Below are positions 25,325 to 37,705 of a stretch of DNA of 64,000 nt, piece after piece. The translations under genes were made by a program, and so were the position numbers. This stretch comes from Patagioenas fasciata. Its lineage: Eukaryota; Chordata; Aves; Columbiformes; Columbidae. The notes under the pieces are model-generated. The model saw only the letters and a program-made list of their open reading frames with translations, did not search any database and had not been told where the DNA came from. The stretch lies in contig NC_092523.1 of NCBI RefSeq assembly GCF_037038585.1, positions 47,199,501-47,263,500 on the forward strand. Reading direction: 5' to 3'. The stretch's first letter is position 1, and each line of letters opens with the position of its first letter.

Positions 25325-28300
25325 ACACTAGGTTTGCATGCCCTATTAAAAGCTGAGGTGCAAACATTTACACAGCACATCTAATTTCTTCCTCTTAGAA
25401 AAGACAAGTGTAAGCTAGTGGTATGCTACCAAAAAAATTTTGTAATTTCCCCTTTCTTTAAAAAGTCAAGAAATTTCAAGCTTTTTTTTCCATCTAAAAT
25501 AGTTACACCATTTCCCAAGTAGCTCCTATGTAATTGTATTTGTCCTTGCACCATTTTTCCTCCACAGATTTTTTTTACACAGCAAGAAAAATTTGATTAA
25601 CCACATTTAGATAGAAGCTGAAACCCAAAATGAATTAATGAAACATCACACAGCAAGTGATTTGAGGCTGCAAGAACACAACCCAGCACTGCAGAAATAT
25701 CATGTGGGCCCTATGGGTCCTGTTCCATGTTCTTCACTTGGCATGACAGTGGCAGAGACCAAGTGCATGGTCTGCTGCAAGACCAACAGTCACAGCTATG
25801 CAGCAAGTTTGTCAGTGAACACACCAAGAAGCATAGTTTTAGGCAGCCAAGAAAATGTATTTTGAAAATCAGAAGAGGGAAGAGATGGTTTGAAAGCCAC
25901 TGAAATATTTCATTCGTAATGATGAACCCATGGCCAGAGTTTTCAATTAAATTAGAAGAGCCTGTTCTTTTGTGTTTAAATAGAAGTGGTCTGTGAGCTG
26001 CGACTCTATCCACAGAGCAATAAGTCTTAAGTGAGGGTGGAGGACTAAATGGTAGCAAGCTGACCCATTTAGGTCTTCATTCAAGGGCGTACTTGGTACA
26101 AATGGAAGTTTGGTTTCAGTCTGGGTGCCTTCCAGATTTTGTTTTCTTACATTTTTGCTCTTCCTACACATAGTTTTTCCATTCACGCAAATAATTTTTT
26201 TCTCTGCTTTTCAGTTCTATGACCACACCTTTAACCTCTTTTGTCCAGCTGCACTGGCCTTTGCTCCCTCACTTTGGCCCATCCACACTCACACACACTT
26301 TTGTTTGCAGTTTCTAGAAAACAGAAAATAAGCCCATCAACATTATAAACTAAAATTTCACTGAAGATTTCATTTTGTGATTCAAGGAAATAATAGCTCT
26401 GAAAGAGTCTGACACCTTAGAGCCAGACACAGTGAGCCCTGATCTGAAGGTTAGCCCATTTGTTCATCTAATAGTTCAGTCCAAAAGACAATCATGCCTA
26501 TCATATCAGAAAGTACATCTCTGCAAACATGCCATGGTTGCATATTTACTGGGAAGCACTTGAAGTTACTTGCACAATCATGCATCACTGGTTACGTGTT
26601 CAAGATCAAGTTTAAATGCTCTGTATACCTTTCAGTTTATATCCTGTTACCTTTGCCTGTGTACTAAGAAGATATAAACTCCTCAGACCATTCCTTATAT
26701 CTAATAACAGATTAGCAAACAAAATTGTAAGGTTGTGCACAAAATATTTCACAGATACATTAATGTGAATTCTCCATGCAATAAAACAATCAAACTATAA
26801 GTATATACTAAAATATTTTGAATCATAATTTATATCTCATAGGTTTCTAACTCAATTATTCTTAAAAAATATGTTCCTTTAAAATGAAATGCATGATAAC
26901 TTAAGTGTAATCTTACACTTTTTGTATGTTTTCTGCATGTAAAATGCTCCTGTGTATATTTAAATGAACCCTAGTAATAGCCAACAAATGCCATGAAAAT
27001 AAAAACAGAGTAGTTAAGGTAAAGTAAGGAGTCCTTGCTGACCCAAGCTATTTCATTGGTGAGCATTGCAAACCCAAGGAAAGTGCTCTAATATTTTATA
27101 TGCCCAACATCCAACTTTAAAGCATCCCTCCTTTGAAATCGGAGAGCTCACAAACCACGAATTCTCTCATCAATTTATGACCTGTCTCCAGTGCTGTTAC
27201 TCTGCTTTCAGACCAAGAGGAGCAGGCAGTTTTACAGACCGCATTCAGCTGCAGACAAGAGGTAAATAAGCTCATCTGCCCTATTAACAAGAAAGAAAGA
27301 ATTTGTTAAGTACCTACCTTCTCATTTTCTTCATTTCAGTTGCTCTGCAGACTTTAGCCTTGCAAAGGTTCCCCAGCCTGTGTGACCCCACAAGAGAGTC
27401 TTGAGTGATGCACTGTGGCAAACTTCGTTCTGTTCAGCTTCAGTTTATGTGGCCATACTGGCTGAGGTTGGGGATGGGGGGCGTGGGGGAGCAGTGTGTG
27501 TGCAAGTGGAGGAATTAACAGGAGAAACTAAAACTATCTTAAGAAACAGTGTATCTGGTTAAGGCACACTGTTCTTTCACCATGTCAGAATTAGTTTACT
27601 GACTATTGACTTTGGCTGTAAGTCACTAGGGTGCTAATGCCAGGCAAGGCAAAAGGCATCTTGTCCTTTGATAGGATTTAAAGGTAATCTCCAACAGAAA
27701 GAGTGAGAACATTTATTAGCATTTGGGGCTGTGACTGTTAATCCAGCAATGATGCATGACCAATTTATTAACTGTTTCACTTGCAGAAACAAATGGAAGA
27801 AGGTTCTGCCAAGAATCTGCCGTTCTTTGATGGAGACCACAATGTCTAAATCCCTCTCTAAGGGCAAAGCTGTGACAAATGCTGAGCCTGTGAGTTTCAC
27901 AATGAGGGATTAATTCTGTCTTAATGCATAATCCTATATACTTACAGATGAGAAAGTGTTCCAGAGAATTTTAAAAAACATGCAGAAATATAGCTACTGT
28001 ACTATATATTTTTATAGACAGTGAGGAATAAATATTTCTGCATGTATTTTTCCAACTTAACAACATCATCAGTAGCTAAACCAGGTCATATGTCAAAAGT
28101 AAGCCACTAGCGCTCCCCCTACTTCTTCACAAAAATTGCCACAAAAGCAGCCAAACTGCATGTTGTAGGTTATTCTTCAACAGGACTATGTGGCCTTGAT
28201 GAACACTAGAGACTCTTAAAGAAAAAATTCTCTGTCCCAATCCAACCATACACCATGCTCAGACAGCTACATTAGCAGCTTAGAAAAAAATAATTCGTTT

Positions 28301-28660
28301 TCAGTGCTCCGTAAATTCCCATCCCACAGGCACTTATTTGCAAGTTGCAATGATACGCCTGGGAAAAGACTTTATGATCTACACAGTGACCCAAGTGCAA
28401 GGATCAGAGGCAGAAGTTTTCACCCTGAAGGGGAAGGTGTACAACACTTAGATGTCACATAGCCAGGTCCTTTATCACACATAACATTGAGCCTTTTAAG
28501 TTGAATTCATGTCTTGCTTTCAGAATTCTTCCCAAGTCTAAGTCTACTGGCACCATCCTAAATCATATCTACTCTCTAAATGGTATCTACTCTCTATTAC
28601 AGCTTAAGAAACCGTCGCTTTTGAAATAAGAGCTATTAACATTTGCATTGTGTCTTTATG
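25325..28660. other. Gene-less unique sequence
   Basis: No recognised gene or transposon. Overlapping open frames on both strands around 25.7-26.2 kb (up to 115 codons) have no motif and exclude each other. A G-rich patch lies at 27466-27490. A weak exon-like segment starting at 27787 is described as a finding. Confidence 0.5.
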
Positions 28661-28663
28661 CCA

Positions 28664-29449
28664 AGAATCACGGAATCAACTGAGTTGGAAAAGACCTCAG
28701 AGATCATCAAGTCCAACCCCTGGTCCAACTTCAGTCCCTTTACTAGATCATGGCACAAAGTGCCATGTCCAATCTCAGTTTAAAAACCTCCAGGGACGGT
28801 GAGTCCACCATCTCCCTGGGCAGGCCATTCCAATGCCTGATCACTCTCTCTGTAAAGAATTTCTTTCCAATATCCAGCCTAAATTTCCCCTGGCAGAGTT
28901 TAAGCCCATGTCGCCTTGTCCTATTGCTAACTTCCTGGGAGAAGAGACCAATCACCACCTGGCTATAACTTCCCTTCAGGTAGTTACAGACAGTGATGAG
29001 GTCACCTCTAAGCCTCCTCTTCTCCAGGCTAAACAACCCCAGCTCCCTCAGCCTCTCCCCATAGGTCTTATGTTCAAGTCCCTTCACCAGTTGTGTTGCT
29101 CTTCGCTGGACCCGCTCCAGCACTTCAATGTCTTTCCTGAACTGAGGGGCCCAGAACTGAACACAATACTCCAGGTGTGGCCTCACCAATGCAGAGTACA
29201 GGGGAAGGATCACTTCCCTTGTCCTGCTGACCGCGCTATTTTTGAAACAGGACAGGATATCATTGGCCTTCTTGGCCACCTGGGCACACTGTTGGCTCAT
29301 GTTGAGCTTCCTGTCAATTAGTACCCTGAGGTCCCTTTCTGCCTGAGTGCTCTTCAGCCACTCTGTGCCCAGCCTGTAGCGCTGCAGGGGGTTGTTGTGG
29401 CCAAAGTGCAGGACCCGGCACTTGGCCTTGTTGAACTTCATCCCGTTGG
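28664..29449 (-). mobile_element. CR1 LINE, 5'-truncated, relatively well preserved
   Basis: A CR1 insertion on the minus strand. Its 3' end lies at the left: on the plus strand AGAATCACGGAATCA is followed by GAGTTGGAAAAGACCTC and ATCATCAAGTCCAACC, the classic reverse complement of the CR1 3' UTR. The right end, near 29449, is the 5' truncation point; beyond it CR1 similarity stops abruptly. The length is about 786 bp. The open reading frame it carries is uninterrupted, unlike the other CR1 copies here, so it is probably the youngest LINE insertion in the window. Confidence 0.92.
28743..29449 (-). pseudogene. CR1 ORF2 C-terminal fragment (RT thumb to C-terminus)
   Basis: About 235 codons are open with no stop or frameshift. 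Motifs in order from the 5' side: [14 protein letters not shown]; the [16 protein letters not shown] segment; [62 protein letters not shown]; then [18 protein letters not shown] and [13 protein letters not shown] at the C-terminus. These are the conserved 3' blocks of avian CR1 ORF2. The catalytic FADD box and the endonuclease are missing because of the 5' truncation, so no active enzyme can be made. The open frame extends a further 20 codons upstream (to 29510) into flanking DNA by chance. Confidence 0.92.
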
Positions 29450-31368
29450 ATGAAGACTTAACTGTCTGAGTTGTCAGTTTCTTAATTACTTTATGTACAA
29501 GATACCTCATAAAAACAAGTCAAGATGCAGATCTTGGTTCAGACAAACTGCATTCAACATTGTATGACAAGTGAGAATTCTTAGCTGGCAATGAACAAAA
29601 TAACAGAGAGACAGAAACAGAAAGATCAAGGAGGGGAACAGCCTGTAATAAAGGCCAAAAGTTATCTATGCCTTCAGCTGATCCATACAGCCAGAGCTCT
29701 CTGCCTGTATGAATCCTGCAACAGCTAAACATCATTGTTGAGCCTACTACCACACTTTTGCCTCTTCACCTCTTGCTTCCAGATTTAAGAGAACTTCTTG
29801 TGAGCACCAAAATGCAATCCACTGCTGTCCATACAGCAAAAAAACCCTCAAAATTATCCAGGGAATGGACTGCTGAATGAAGAGTCAAAGTTGGCCTGAA
29901 AGTAGGCAAAATTGGGCACATCTCATCAGCTGCGTAAGGTGTGCAATCCATGTGCCATTTTAAGAGATCCGCATAGAAACATCACTTACAAGCAATCAGA
30001 AAAAGGCTAAAAATTAAGATCCCCCAAAGCTGGGTCAAACTTTTTTTTCTTTTCAATGAATGTCAGGGGGTGTGGTGGTGGTAATGTACTTTAGTAAGAA
30101 ATTGCAAACTGTGGGCAAGAAGGAGAACACTTGCATATTGCTGCTCTCTCAGCAGGTCCTCTCACTTGTACTGTGGGCAGTTTCACTGCTTATGTAAGAT
30201 CCCTGCCTAATTCTTTGCATCTCATTTTGCTTTGGCTTGTACCATGTAATATTATATTATGTTTCATCTTCACAATTAATCTCAATGACTTTTTCAGACA
30301 GATTTGGACCTGTTCTCTGATAATTTATGAATCCTGGGAGTTCATCTGGGTGTCAGAACACCTACTCAATTAATATATTGGCTTATCTTGGTTAAGTAGT
30401 GACCTTAAAAGTAGCATAGAAATGACAAAATGTCTCAAGCTGTCCACATGTCATTAACAACTGGCATAATGGCATAATGTTCAGAAGTTTTCCCTCCACT
30501 CTTGGTCTCAACTTCACAAGCCTGCTTTTGTCTAAAGAAGAGAAAGGCCTGGAAATAAATAGCTATAGGATACCTTAGCAGAGGGAGGTACAAGGCACAT
30601 TTCAGATGAAACAAGATGGCAACTCATTCAGAGAGTCTGGCCCACATCAGCCTAATGATGGGAGCCTTGCAGGGTATCAGGTTAAGCCCAGTGGAAAAAT
30701 TTATCCTAATAGTCTAGTTTCCCACAAAGTACACAGCCTCCAAAACCCATTATAATCCCACTTAATTTTTTTTACAACATTATCTGTCAAGAATTAAAGC
30801 AATTTAGAAGGTATGTATTGTGATTACATCATAGAAATTCACTACAGTTTAAAGAGTTGATTTTCTTCTCCAGCACAGATAGTATATTTTTCCTTACTTA
30901 GCTGGTACATATTCAGCACCAGACTAATTTAAACCACTGAGACTTTATCAACCATGTCTCTAATATCCTAAAAATACAGCACTCTTTTTCCTTTTTTTTA
31001 ACACATTCACAGAAAGTAAATCAGCTGTTTACTCTGTTATTTTTTATTTGATGACTCCATACAAATTGTTCCTTCAAAGCCTTCATGGCCTTCAGAAGAG
31101 GAAAGCCATAAACATCCCTTAGCTGTAGCACTTGATACCTGAAAGCTCTTGCTGCCTGTTTGCATCTTTAGATACCAGAGTCCCTGGCAGTTCTACCAGA
31201 AATCTCGAACACATAGACACAAACCACAAAATTAATCAACACAAACACTAATTGCTGAACACCAAAATATTTGAATGTGAACATTTAAATGGTATATACT
31301 GGGACTCATGTCACATGATTATCTTCCTGTATCAGTTCAGTCACAAACTTGGATGCGTTATTTCTAGC

Positions 31369-31386
31369 AAAAAAAAAAAAAAAAAA
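31369..31386. repeat. A18 homopolymer
   Basis: A run of 18 A, the longest homopolymer in the window. No AATAAA at the right distance and no duplicated flank, so there is no good sign of a retrocopy. Confidence 0.9.
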
Positions 31387-32676
31387 GTAGAAAAAATGGC
31401 TTAGTCCTTGCACCAAGTACTGTACCATCCAAGAACTGCAGCTGGGTAAATTTCCATTTACTCTTAGGTCTGAAACCGGCTTACACTGACAGGAAGAGAA
31501 ATTGAGAAGGTTATCTCCCACTGATCTGCTATCTTCTTCCTCACCCAAAACACTGCATCTTCGGGGTTGAACAGTCTGAAAAGCTGTGAAGATTTATCTA
31601 TGCAAACACCTGCACAATGGTTCATCAGTTACCCTTCCCTGCCTTCTGTTACCAGCAAAGTTTGGAGAGAATTTATTTGGCTTGGAATAAAAGTCTACGT
31701 CTTTTCTTTGTTCCATGCCTAGAAAGAGAATTAAGAACTACGGCCAGGTTGTTAATCTAATCAATTTTCTCACCAGAAACTTTTTTCTCCATTTTTAGTG
31801 GTCTTTGTTTAATTTCACTAGCTCCCTCAAGACTTTCAGGTTTGTTGTTGCTCAGTACTTTGAAGCTGTGGCACAATGCAAGACAGGGCAGAGATACTGA
31901 AGTCCGCTCAGTCTGAATGGCTTCCACACCCAGCCTAGGTCAGTACCCAGGAACATGCCAGGATGACTTTTTTAGCAGCTATGTATACATCATGTCCTAG
32001 GGAGAAACCCTACATGTTTTCAAAAGGCAATTTTGAGTCTGATTGTCATCTCAATTCTGCCCATGTAAATGAGAAATAACTTCCATTAGAGCTGAAGAAC
32101 AACTGAACTAGAAGCTGGTTTTAGTGAGATTCACACAAGTCACTCAGTCCTTTCATGCAGGGCTCTTCTTCCTGACTCTGTACAGGAGTTAAGCAACTAG
32201 CTCACACCACCCTGACCTGCAACAAGGATTTCTAGGCACAAGAGGAGGTGGGGAGAATGGAGAACCAGAAGCATGCATAGAGAGCCCCATCTGCCAGTCA
32301 GGAAGGAAAGATAAATTGCCTGGAAAGGATCCATGGCCTAGAGGAGGTTCTCACATTATCATTTATACAATGTTACAGCTTTGATCTGTAATCCATGTTC
32401 TCTTATTCCTTCTCCCCCACCTTTCACATGCATGAGCAATAATTATTCTTTATCTCACTTGGTGTTAGAGGTGTGAGCCTGGGGAGACCAGATCTTTGTA
32501 AAGTGCTTTGCCCTTTTGCGGCAGCATTAAAAAAAGACAGCTTTCCACGACTGCATTTTTCTGTAGGAGCAGGATTCCTCTCCCGAAGCAGCAGATATCA
32601 CCCACTATCTGTCATTACAGAGCACTTGGAGACCCTGGACTGAAAACAAGTGCAGAGTATCAGTACATACATTTTT

Positions 32677-32694
32677 AAAACAAACAAACAAACA
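32677..32694. repeat. (AAAC)n microsatellite
   Basis: Four perfect AAAC units and a partial one, preceded by a T run. Confidence 0.9.
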
Positions 32695-34523
32695 AGAAGT
32701 CTTCTCCTATTTTAATGTAACTGATACAGTTTCCCATGTTCTCCAAGGACTACTCAAAACCTCTGATCAGTGCTCTTTGCTTTGAAGTTTCCACAAACAC
32801 ATCTGCAAACAAAATGTCATATAAAAATTAACCACTATTTCTTTAAGACTTATAAGGCCAAATCCTCCTTAATGAGGCAACTCAGACAAACACTACAAAC
32901 CAATGAGCTTGACCAATGTCATTCTCTTCTCTGCAACAAACCAGCTAAAGGTCATTCTCATAAAGGCGTGCACATTTCAACTGTGATACAGGTGCACAAA
33001 CAAGCATGCGAGAACGGATGGATGTAGTAAAGAGAAGAAAATTTTGTGAGGATCTAGGTAAAACCCAGATAAGATAACTGACAGTGAGGAGAGTTCCTGT
33101 CTTAAAAGGGGCTAAATAAGTTCTCATTTCAAGTAAGAAGTTGCAAGAGGTTTAATTTCCCCAATGATTCATGATGTTGTGACATTGAAAGCAAGAGGAG
33201 GGATATGCAATGGAAAAGGGCAATGTTTCCTCTCCTGTTACACAGGAGCTATTCAAGGAAGGAAAGAAACTGAGCTTGAATCTATGCTTCATCGTTCATA
33301 GCATTTGCTGACTGGCAAATAGATAATGAGTGAGGGAAAAGGTTTAGGGATTTGACATCTGTTGGCAAGGAAAAGGCTCATCATCTGCATCCCTTGCAGC
33401 TGACCATACTCAGCCAACACACTCCTACTCTGATGTCAGTGGTCTAAATGAGGGCCATAGTCCCAGGAAGTCTCTGAATTATCAGCCGAGGCTCTGACTT
33501 CCACAACAACTGCACACTGCTCCTGGAGCACAGAGAAGACTCCATAGTTTCCAATTCAGGCAGGCTAGATTCTGCAATTATTGAACTGTAGTACAAAGTT
33601 CAAACTTACTTCCAAGACATCTGTTTACACATGTTCACCACCACAAGCCCCCAGTGAACAGAAAACAATTGCCCAGTCCCTCAAGTGATTAGAGCTGGCC
33701 TACATCAGTAATAAAGTGCAGCAAAATACCATCTTGCCACTGAATAAAGTTATTCAGAATACATGAAAATACTGCAACAGCACTTCATCTTCCCTTCTAG
33801 TGGCTGGAAAGCTCAAGTTTGTTCAGCTTTCAGAGTCTCTTGTGGATATAATAATTTTAGATATAACTGGAAAACTTGTTAGTGACTCATCTGCCTGTAT
33901 TTCCAAGTGGATGTTTCAGTCCAATAGCCAGACGTCCATTATGTGGGCTGATAAATGATTTACATTGATTGAGTATGTACTGTATGCAGCTCTTGTAAAT
34001 TTTATATGCTGGCTTTAAACAGAATGAATGCTTGCTGATTATGTTCCAAATAGCAATGAACCCAATTACCTAAGCCACTAACTCACAGTAGGGAAGCCAG
34101 AAATACAGCTGTTGTTTCACTAACTTAAAGAAACATTTACTGTGTGGATCCTAAACTCCCATAAGCTGAAGTAAATGGAAGGCTCACATTATTGAAGAAC
34201 AAGCCTTTGAGTTCAAGTCACCTCTTTTAATAACTGTTGTTAATTCCTTATGCTCTAGAACTTGTATTCCAGAGTAAGGCCTCGCCCCACACCTGCAAAA
34301 GTAGACAAGAATCCAGCTACTTTGGGAATCTGGGTGACTTCTGAGATGGAGCCACCAAGATGAGAAGCCTGGAAAAAAAGGTAAATTTGAGGGATAAACA
34401 TAAGGACACTTCTAAATCACCTTGTGGTGAAAAACTGACTTCTATCATACACAGCCAGAATGAACTTTTTGATATGAGGAATGTGTACTAATGACTGCAG
34501 AAAAATTATTTGAAAACAATATT

Positions 34524-34800
34524 TTGGCTGAAAGCAACACATGGAGGCCACCTAGTCCAGATGCCTTTTCCACATAAGGGTAACTTCACATCAGACATCA
34601 AGATTTTGGGCCTTGTCCACTCAAGAGTCAATGTAGATTGAGATATCACATCTCTGTCACTGGTTCCAGTGCTCTGTCACTCTCATGGGGAAGAATTTTT
34701 TTCCATGTCCTTCTGCAACTTCCGTTCTTGCAACATATTGGTGTTTCCCCTTATCCCCTCATTGTGCACCTCTGGGCACTTTTGAGAACACAAGCTTTGT
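34524..34800 (-). mobile_element. CR1 LINE 3' fragment, diverged
   Basis: On the plus strand it shows the reverse-complement CR1 layout: GGCTGAAAGCAAC, then GGAGGCCACCTAGTCCAG, then GGGCCTTGTCCACTCAAG, then TTCCAGTGCTCTGTCACTCT and GGGGAAGAATTTTTTTCCAT (the CR1 segment encoding FFxxRVTEHWN on the other strand). The frame is broken. It ends at the left border of the solo LTR at 34807, and I see no clear CR1 continuation on the other side, so the LTR may have landed at or near its truncated 5' end. Confidence 0.8.
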
Positions 34801-35078
34801 TCCCAGTGTGCTGGTTTTGACTGAGACAGAGTTAATTTTCTTTGCAGTAGCTAGTATGGAGCCATGCTTTGGATTTGTGCTGAAAACGGTGTTGATAACA
34901 CAGGGATGTTTTTGTTACTGCAGAAGTACTTACACAGAGCCAAGGCCTTTGCTGCTGCTCACACCACTGCACCAGTGAGTAGGCTGCAGTGCACAAGGGG
35001 TTGGGAGGAGACACAGCTGGGACAGCTGACCCCAAGTGACCAAAGGGATATTACACAATATATGATACCACGCTCAAC

Positions 35079-35084
35079 ATATAA
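35079..35084 (+). promoter_or_regulatory. TATA-like box of the second solo LTR
   Basis: ATATAA within CAACATATAACGCTGG, about 270 bp from the left end of the LTR, at the usual U3 position relative to the polyadenylation signal. Confidence 0.5.
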
Positions 35085-35256
35085 CGCTGGAGGAACGGGG
35101 AGATGTTCAGAGTGATGGCATTTGTCTTCCCAAGTAACCATTACACATGATGGAGACCTGCTTTCCTAGAGACGGCTGAACACCTGCCTGCCCATGGGAA
35201 GTGGTGAACTAATCTGTTGTTTTACTTTCCTTGCATGTGCAGATTTTGCTTTACCT

Positions 35257-35262
35257 ATTAAA
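35257..35262 (+). terminator. LTR polyadenylation signal (ATTAAA)
   Basis: ATTAAA, the commonest AATAAA variant, is followed by a GTGTCTTT GT/T-rich element. The position is typical for the R region of this LTR. Confidence 0.5.
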
Positions 35263-35399
35263 GTGTCTTTACCTCAACCCATGAGTTTTCTCACTTTCAC
35301 TCTTGTGATTCTCTCTCCCATCCCATCAGGGTGAGGGATTGCACAAACATCTGCATGGTGTTTATCTGCTGGCTGGGGTTAAACCACAATACCCGGTGA

Positions 35400-37220
35400 C
35401 AGAGCAGAACCATCACCACAGGCACCACATGCAGAGTAGTGATAGCAGTGGCCCCGTAAGTGCAAGACCAAAGGGACATCACCACCAGGGGAAACAGATG
35501 CAGTTCTGTAGATTGAGAGCAGCTAGAAATTCAGCCAAGAACCTCCCTTAATAGCTCATATTGCATCTCAGGGCTTTGATGCACATGTAATTGTCTGATG
35601 TCACCACACAACCCTGCATCAACAACACTGCTGAGTCTGTGCTTCAGGGAAGAACTTAAAACTAGGACTGGAATAACAGGAAAATCAGAGGAAGGTAAAG
35701 AACAAGCTTATTCTTTTAAATTCACAAAGCACCTGTCATAGAAAACACCTCTTCCTTTCATGAGCACCACAGGAAGTCACACAGTATACCACAGAATTAA
35801 ATTAAAAAGCCAAAAAACACCAGTGTGATTGAAATCAGATGCCTCTGCTCTTGTTCACTTAGCACATTATGAAGACCAATGGTTATGTAACTTTCCATTC
35901 CAATCAATAATGAAATTGCTGCCCATAGTCAGTAATGTATTAGCTCCTGTTCCAGACTATGAGGTATTCTCAACAAGTACATTCACCACTAAAACCCATG
36001 AGGAAGGAGGCACGTCCTCACACATATCACACTGCTGCACACTTCAAGAGACTCAGACTAGATGTAATCTTTTAAGTTTAGCCACACAATTGATCCAATT
36101 AAATATATATACTTTTTTTTTTAAAATAAACTTTTGCATGTGAGAATCAGCTTCCTAAACACTCGAATTGTTTTTCTACAGATATTAATAAAGCTTAACC
36201 ACATCATGGAACCTAAGATGGGTGCCTGCAGCTATCCGTAGGGTTTGGGAATGGGAAACAGTACAGTTCACCAAAATGCAAGTTTCCCAGTTAGCAAAAG
36301 GTACTGCACAGAATCAGGCAAAGCAGAAATTAATTAATTGTGAAACTGCACCTTACAAATGTGATTTGAGGATTCAATCCATATCCCTCTCTTGCTGGAA
36401 AGAAAGATAAGGTGCTTTGGAGGATCATACTGAAGGCCAGTTTATCTGCACAGTCTCTTTCCTGCTCTGCATCTTTCAGACTACTTTGTACAGTGGCTGA
36501 AAGGGATGATATGAACAGATGGCTGTTTGCTCTGATAATCTGACTAGGAGCAGACACAGTTAACTGGTTAAAACCCAGTTAAAGATTACAGCTTGGTAAA
36601 ATGATACAGACAGTCTTTCAGTTACTCTTCACAGTCCATATGAAGAGACTAAAATAGCTTCCTAAGAATGAAAATGGAGTTTCAATACATGCTAGGGACT
36701 GTGCAAAACACATTGCTATAGAGTACAGTATTTGTCTTTCCAGAGTAGATATTTAAAGAGTATAACATTTACAGGAACATGAAGGTCAAATGGAGGTTTA
36801 GAGACACAAGGCGTTCATGAGCACCAAAAAAACCCTAGGATATTTGACAGAACAGTATCAGGGTCTGACTACTTTTGTTTATCCAAGCTTCTCATGAGAC
36901 TTAGGGGCTGCAGTAGTATCTAATTTCATACCTCTTCTGATTATGCTGAGAAGAGATTCTCCTTCGAAAAACTGTGAACATGCCAGAAGTCTAGAGCACT
37001 GTACTGTTACTAAAGAAGAGAATGAGTTGACCTCAGTAATTAGAACCCTCAGTAGTACAAGGCAAGACAATGGCAAAAACCATGCAATGTAATCAATAAA
37101 GAATGAAAAGATGGAACATAAGCAGGGCTAATCTACCTGATTATATAGAAATCAGACCCTGATTTACAAACCTGATTGCATTCTCTGAGACTTTAGGATT
37201 GATTGCTAATGGTAATTATG
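35400..37220. other. Gene-less unique sequence
   Basis: No gene or transposon recognised. The largest open frame is 104 codons (35829-36143 plus) without motif. Confidence 0.5.
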
Positions 37221-37224
37221 AAAG

Positions 37225-37705
37225 CGTAACAGCTTCAGTAGAATACTTGACATAGTGCTGCAGGGTGCTCTACTTAAAAAGGTAGCTCTTATTCTGCACC
37301 AAGGAAAGCACAACAAATGGATTAAAAATTGCCTAACTGGCAAACTCACAGAGATACTGGGGAAGCATGAAATTTGTAGTGGGGTTCTGCAGAGTTTCAT
37401 TCTGGGTACATACCCCATAAAGGTGGGGTTCTTCCTCCCTCTTCTTTGAAACAGACATGTACATAACACATACGTCTGTATGTGTGATAGATACACGTTT
37501 GTTTATCATACCAAGACTGACAAAAGGTAAAAGGACTCGATCATAAGTAAATTCATCTCAGTAACACATAGTACTCAAGCAAATGCAATGCAATAAATGT
37601 AAAAAAAGCAAACACAGGCCTCACAGGACTTGAGTGTACTCTAGAAAGTAAAGAATTAGAGAAGAATTTGAATTTACACAAAATTAAGAGACTACAGACA
37701 CATCT
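37225..37705 (+). mobile_element. Ancient CR1/L3-like LINE relic
   Basis: A decayed RT region on the plus strand. CTTGACATAGTGCTGCA matches the FDTVLH segment, ATGGATTAAAAATTGCCTAA the WIKNWL segment, and AGTGGGGTTCTGCAGAG the SGVPQ block; LGTYP stands where LGPxL is expected. A frame of 64 codons (37255-37449) still reads NKWIKNCLTGKL...SGVLQSFILG. Further right, ATGCAATGCAATAAATGT and GGCCTCACAGGACTTGAG follow the next RT segment in order. The style is that of the old amniote CR1 lineage abundant in turtles and crocodiles, not the younger avian copies at 11.5 and 28.7 kb. The right border is uncertain and may reach about 37.93 kb. Confidence 0.7.

Larger units (their letters stand above)
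29450..34520. other. Gene-less unique sequence
   Basis: No gene recognised; open frames are short and without motifs. Simple repeats at 31369-31386 and 32677-32694 are listed separately. No CR1 or LTR similarity seen in this stretch. Confidence 0.5.
34807..35391 (+). mobile_element. Solo LTR of an avian endogenous retrovirus
   Basis: A 585-bp unit starting TGTGCTGGTTTTGACTGAGA and ending GGGGTTAAACCACAATA. The left end has TG; the right end reads TA where CA is expected, most simply a point change. The flanks are CCCAG (34802-34806) and CCCGG (35392-35396), a probable 5-bp target duplication with one difference, which fits an ERVL-like element. A TATA-type ATATAA lies at 35079-35084 and ATTAAA at 35257-35262. 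The sequence matches from memory an LTR type common in bird genomes (blocks GTTGATAACACAGGGATG and GGAGACCTGCTTTCCTAGAG). No internal retroviral genes flank it. Confidence 0.85.

Noticed and set aside
27466..27490. G-rich patch as a G-quadruplex
   Set aside because: Only three separated runs of three or more G are present, one fewer than needed.
28833..29321. 162-codon plus-strand frame
   Set aside because: It is the antisense shadow of the minus-strand CR1 ORF2 fragment.
31369..31386. A18 run as the tail of a processed pseudogene
   Set aside because: No upstream polyadenylation signal at the expected distance and no target duplication seen.
34638..35141. Several open frames across the CR1/LTR junction
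   Set aside because: They run through transposon sequence and are not host genes.
17961..35391. A single provirus bounded by the LTRs at 17.96 and 34.81 kb
   Set aside because: The two LTRs are of different sequence, each has its own flanking short repeat, and no gag, pol or env lies between them.
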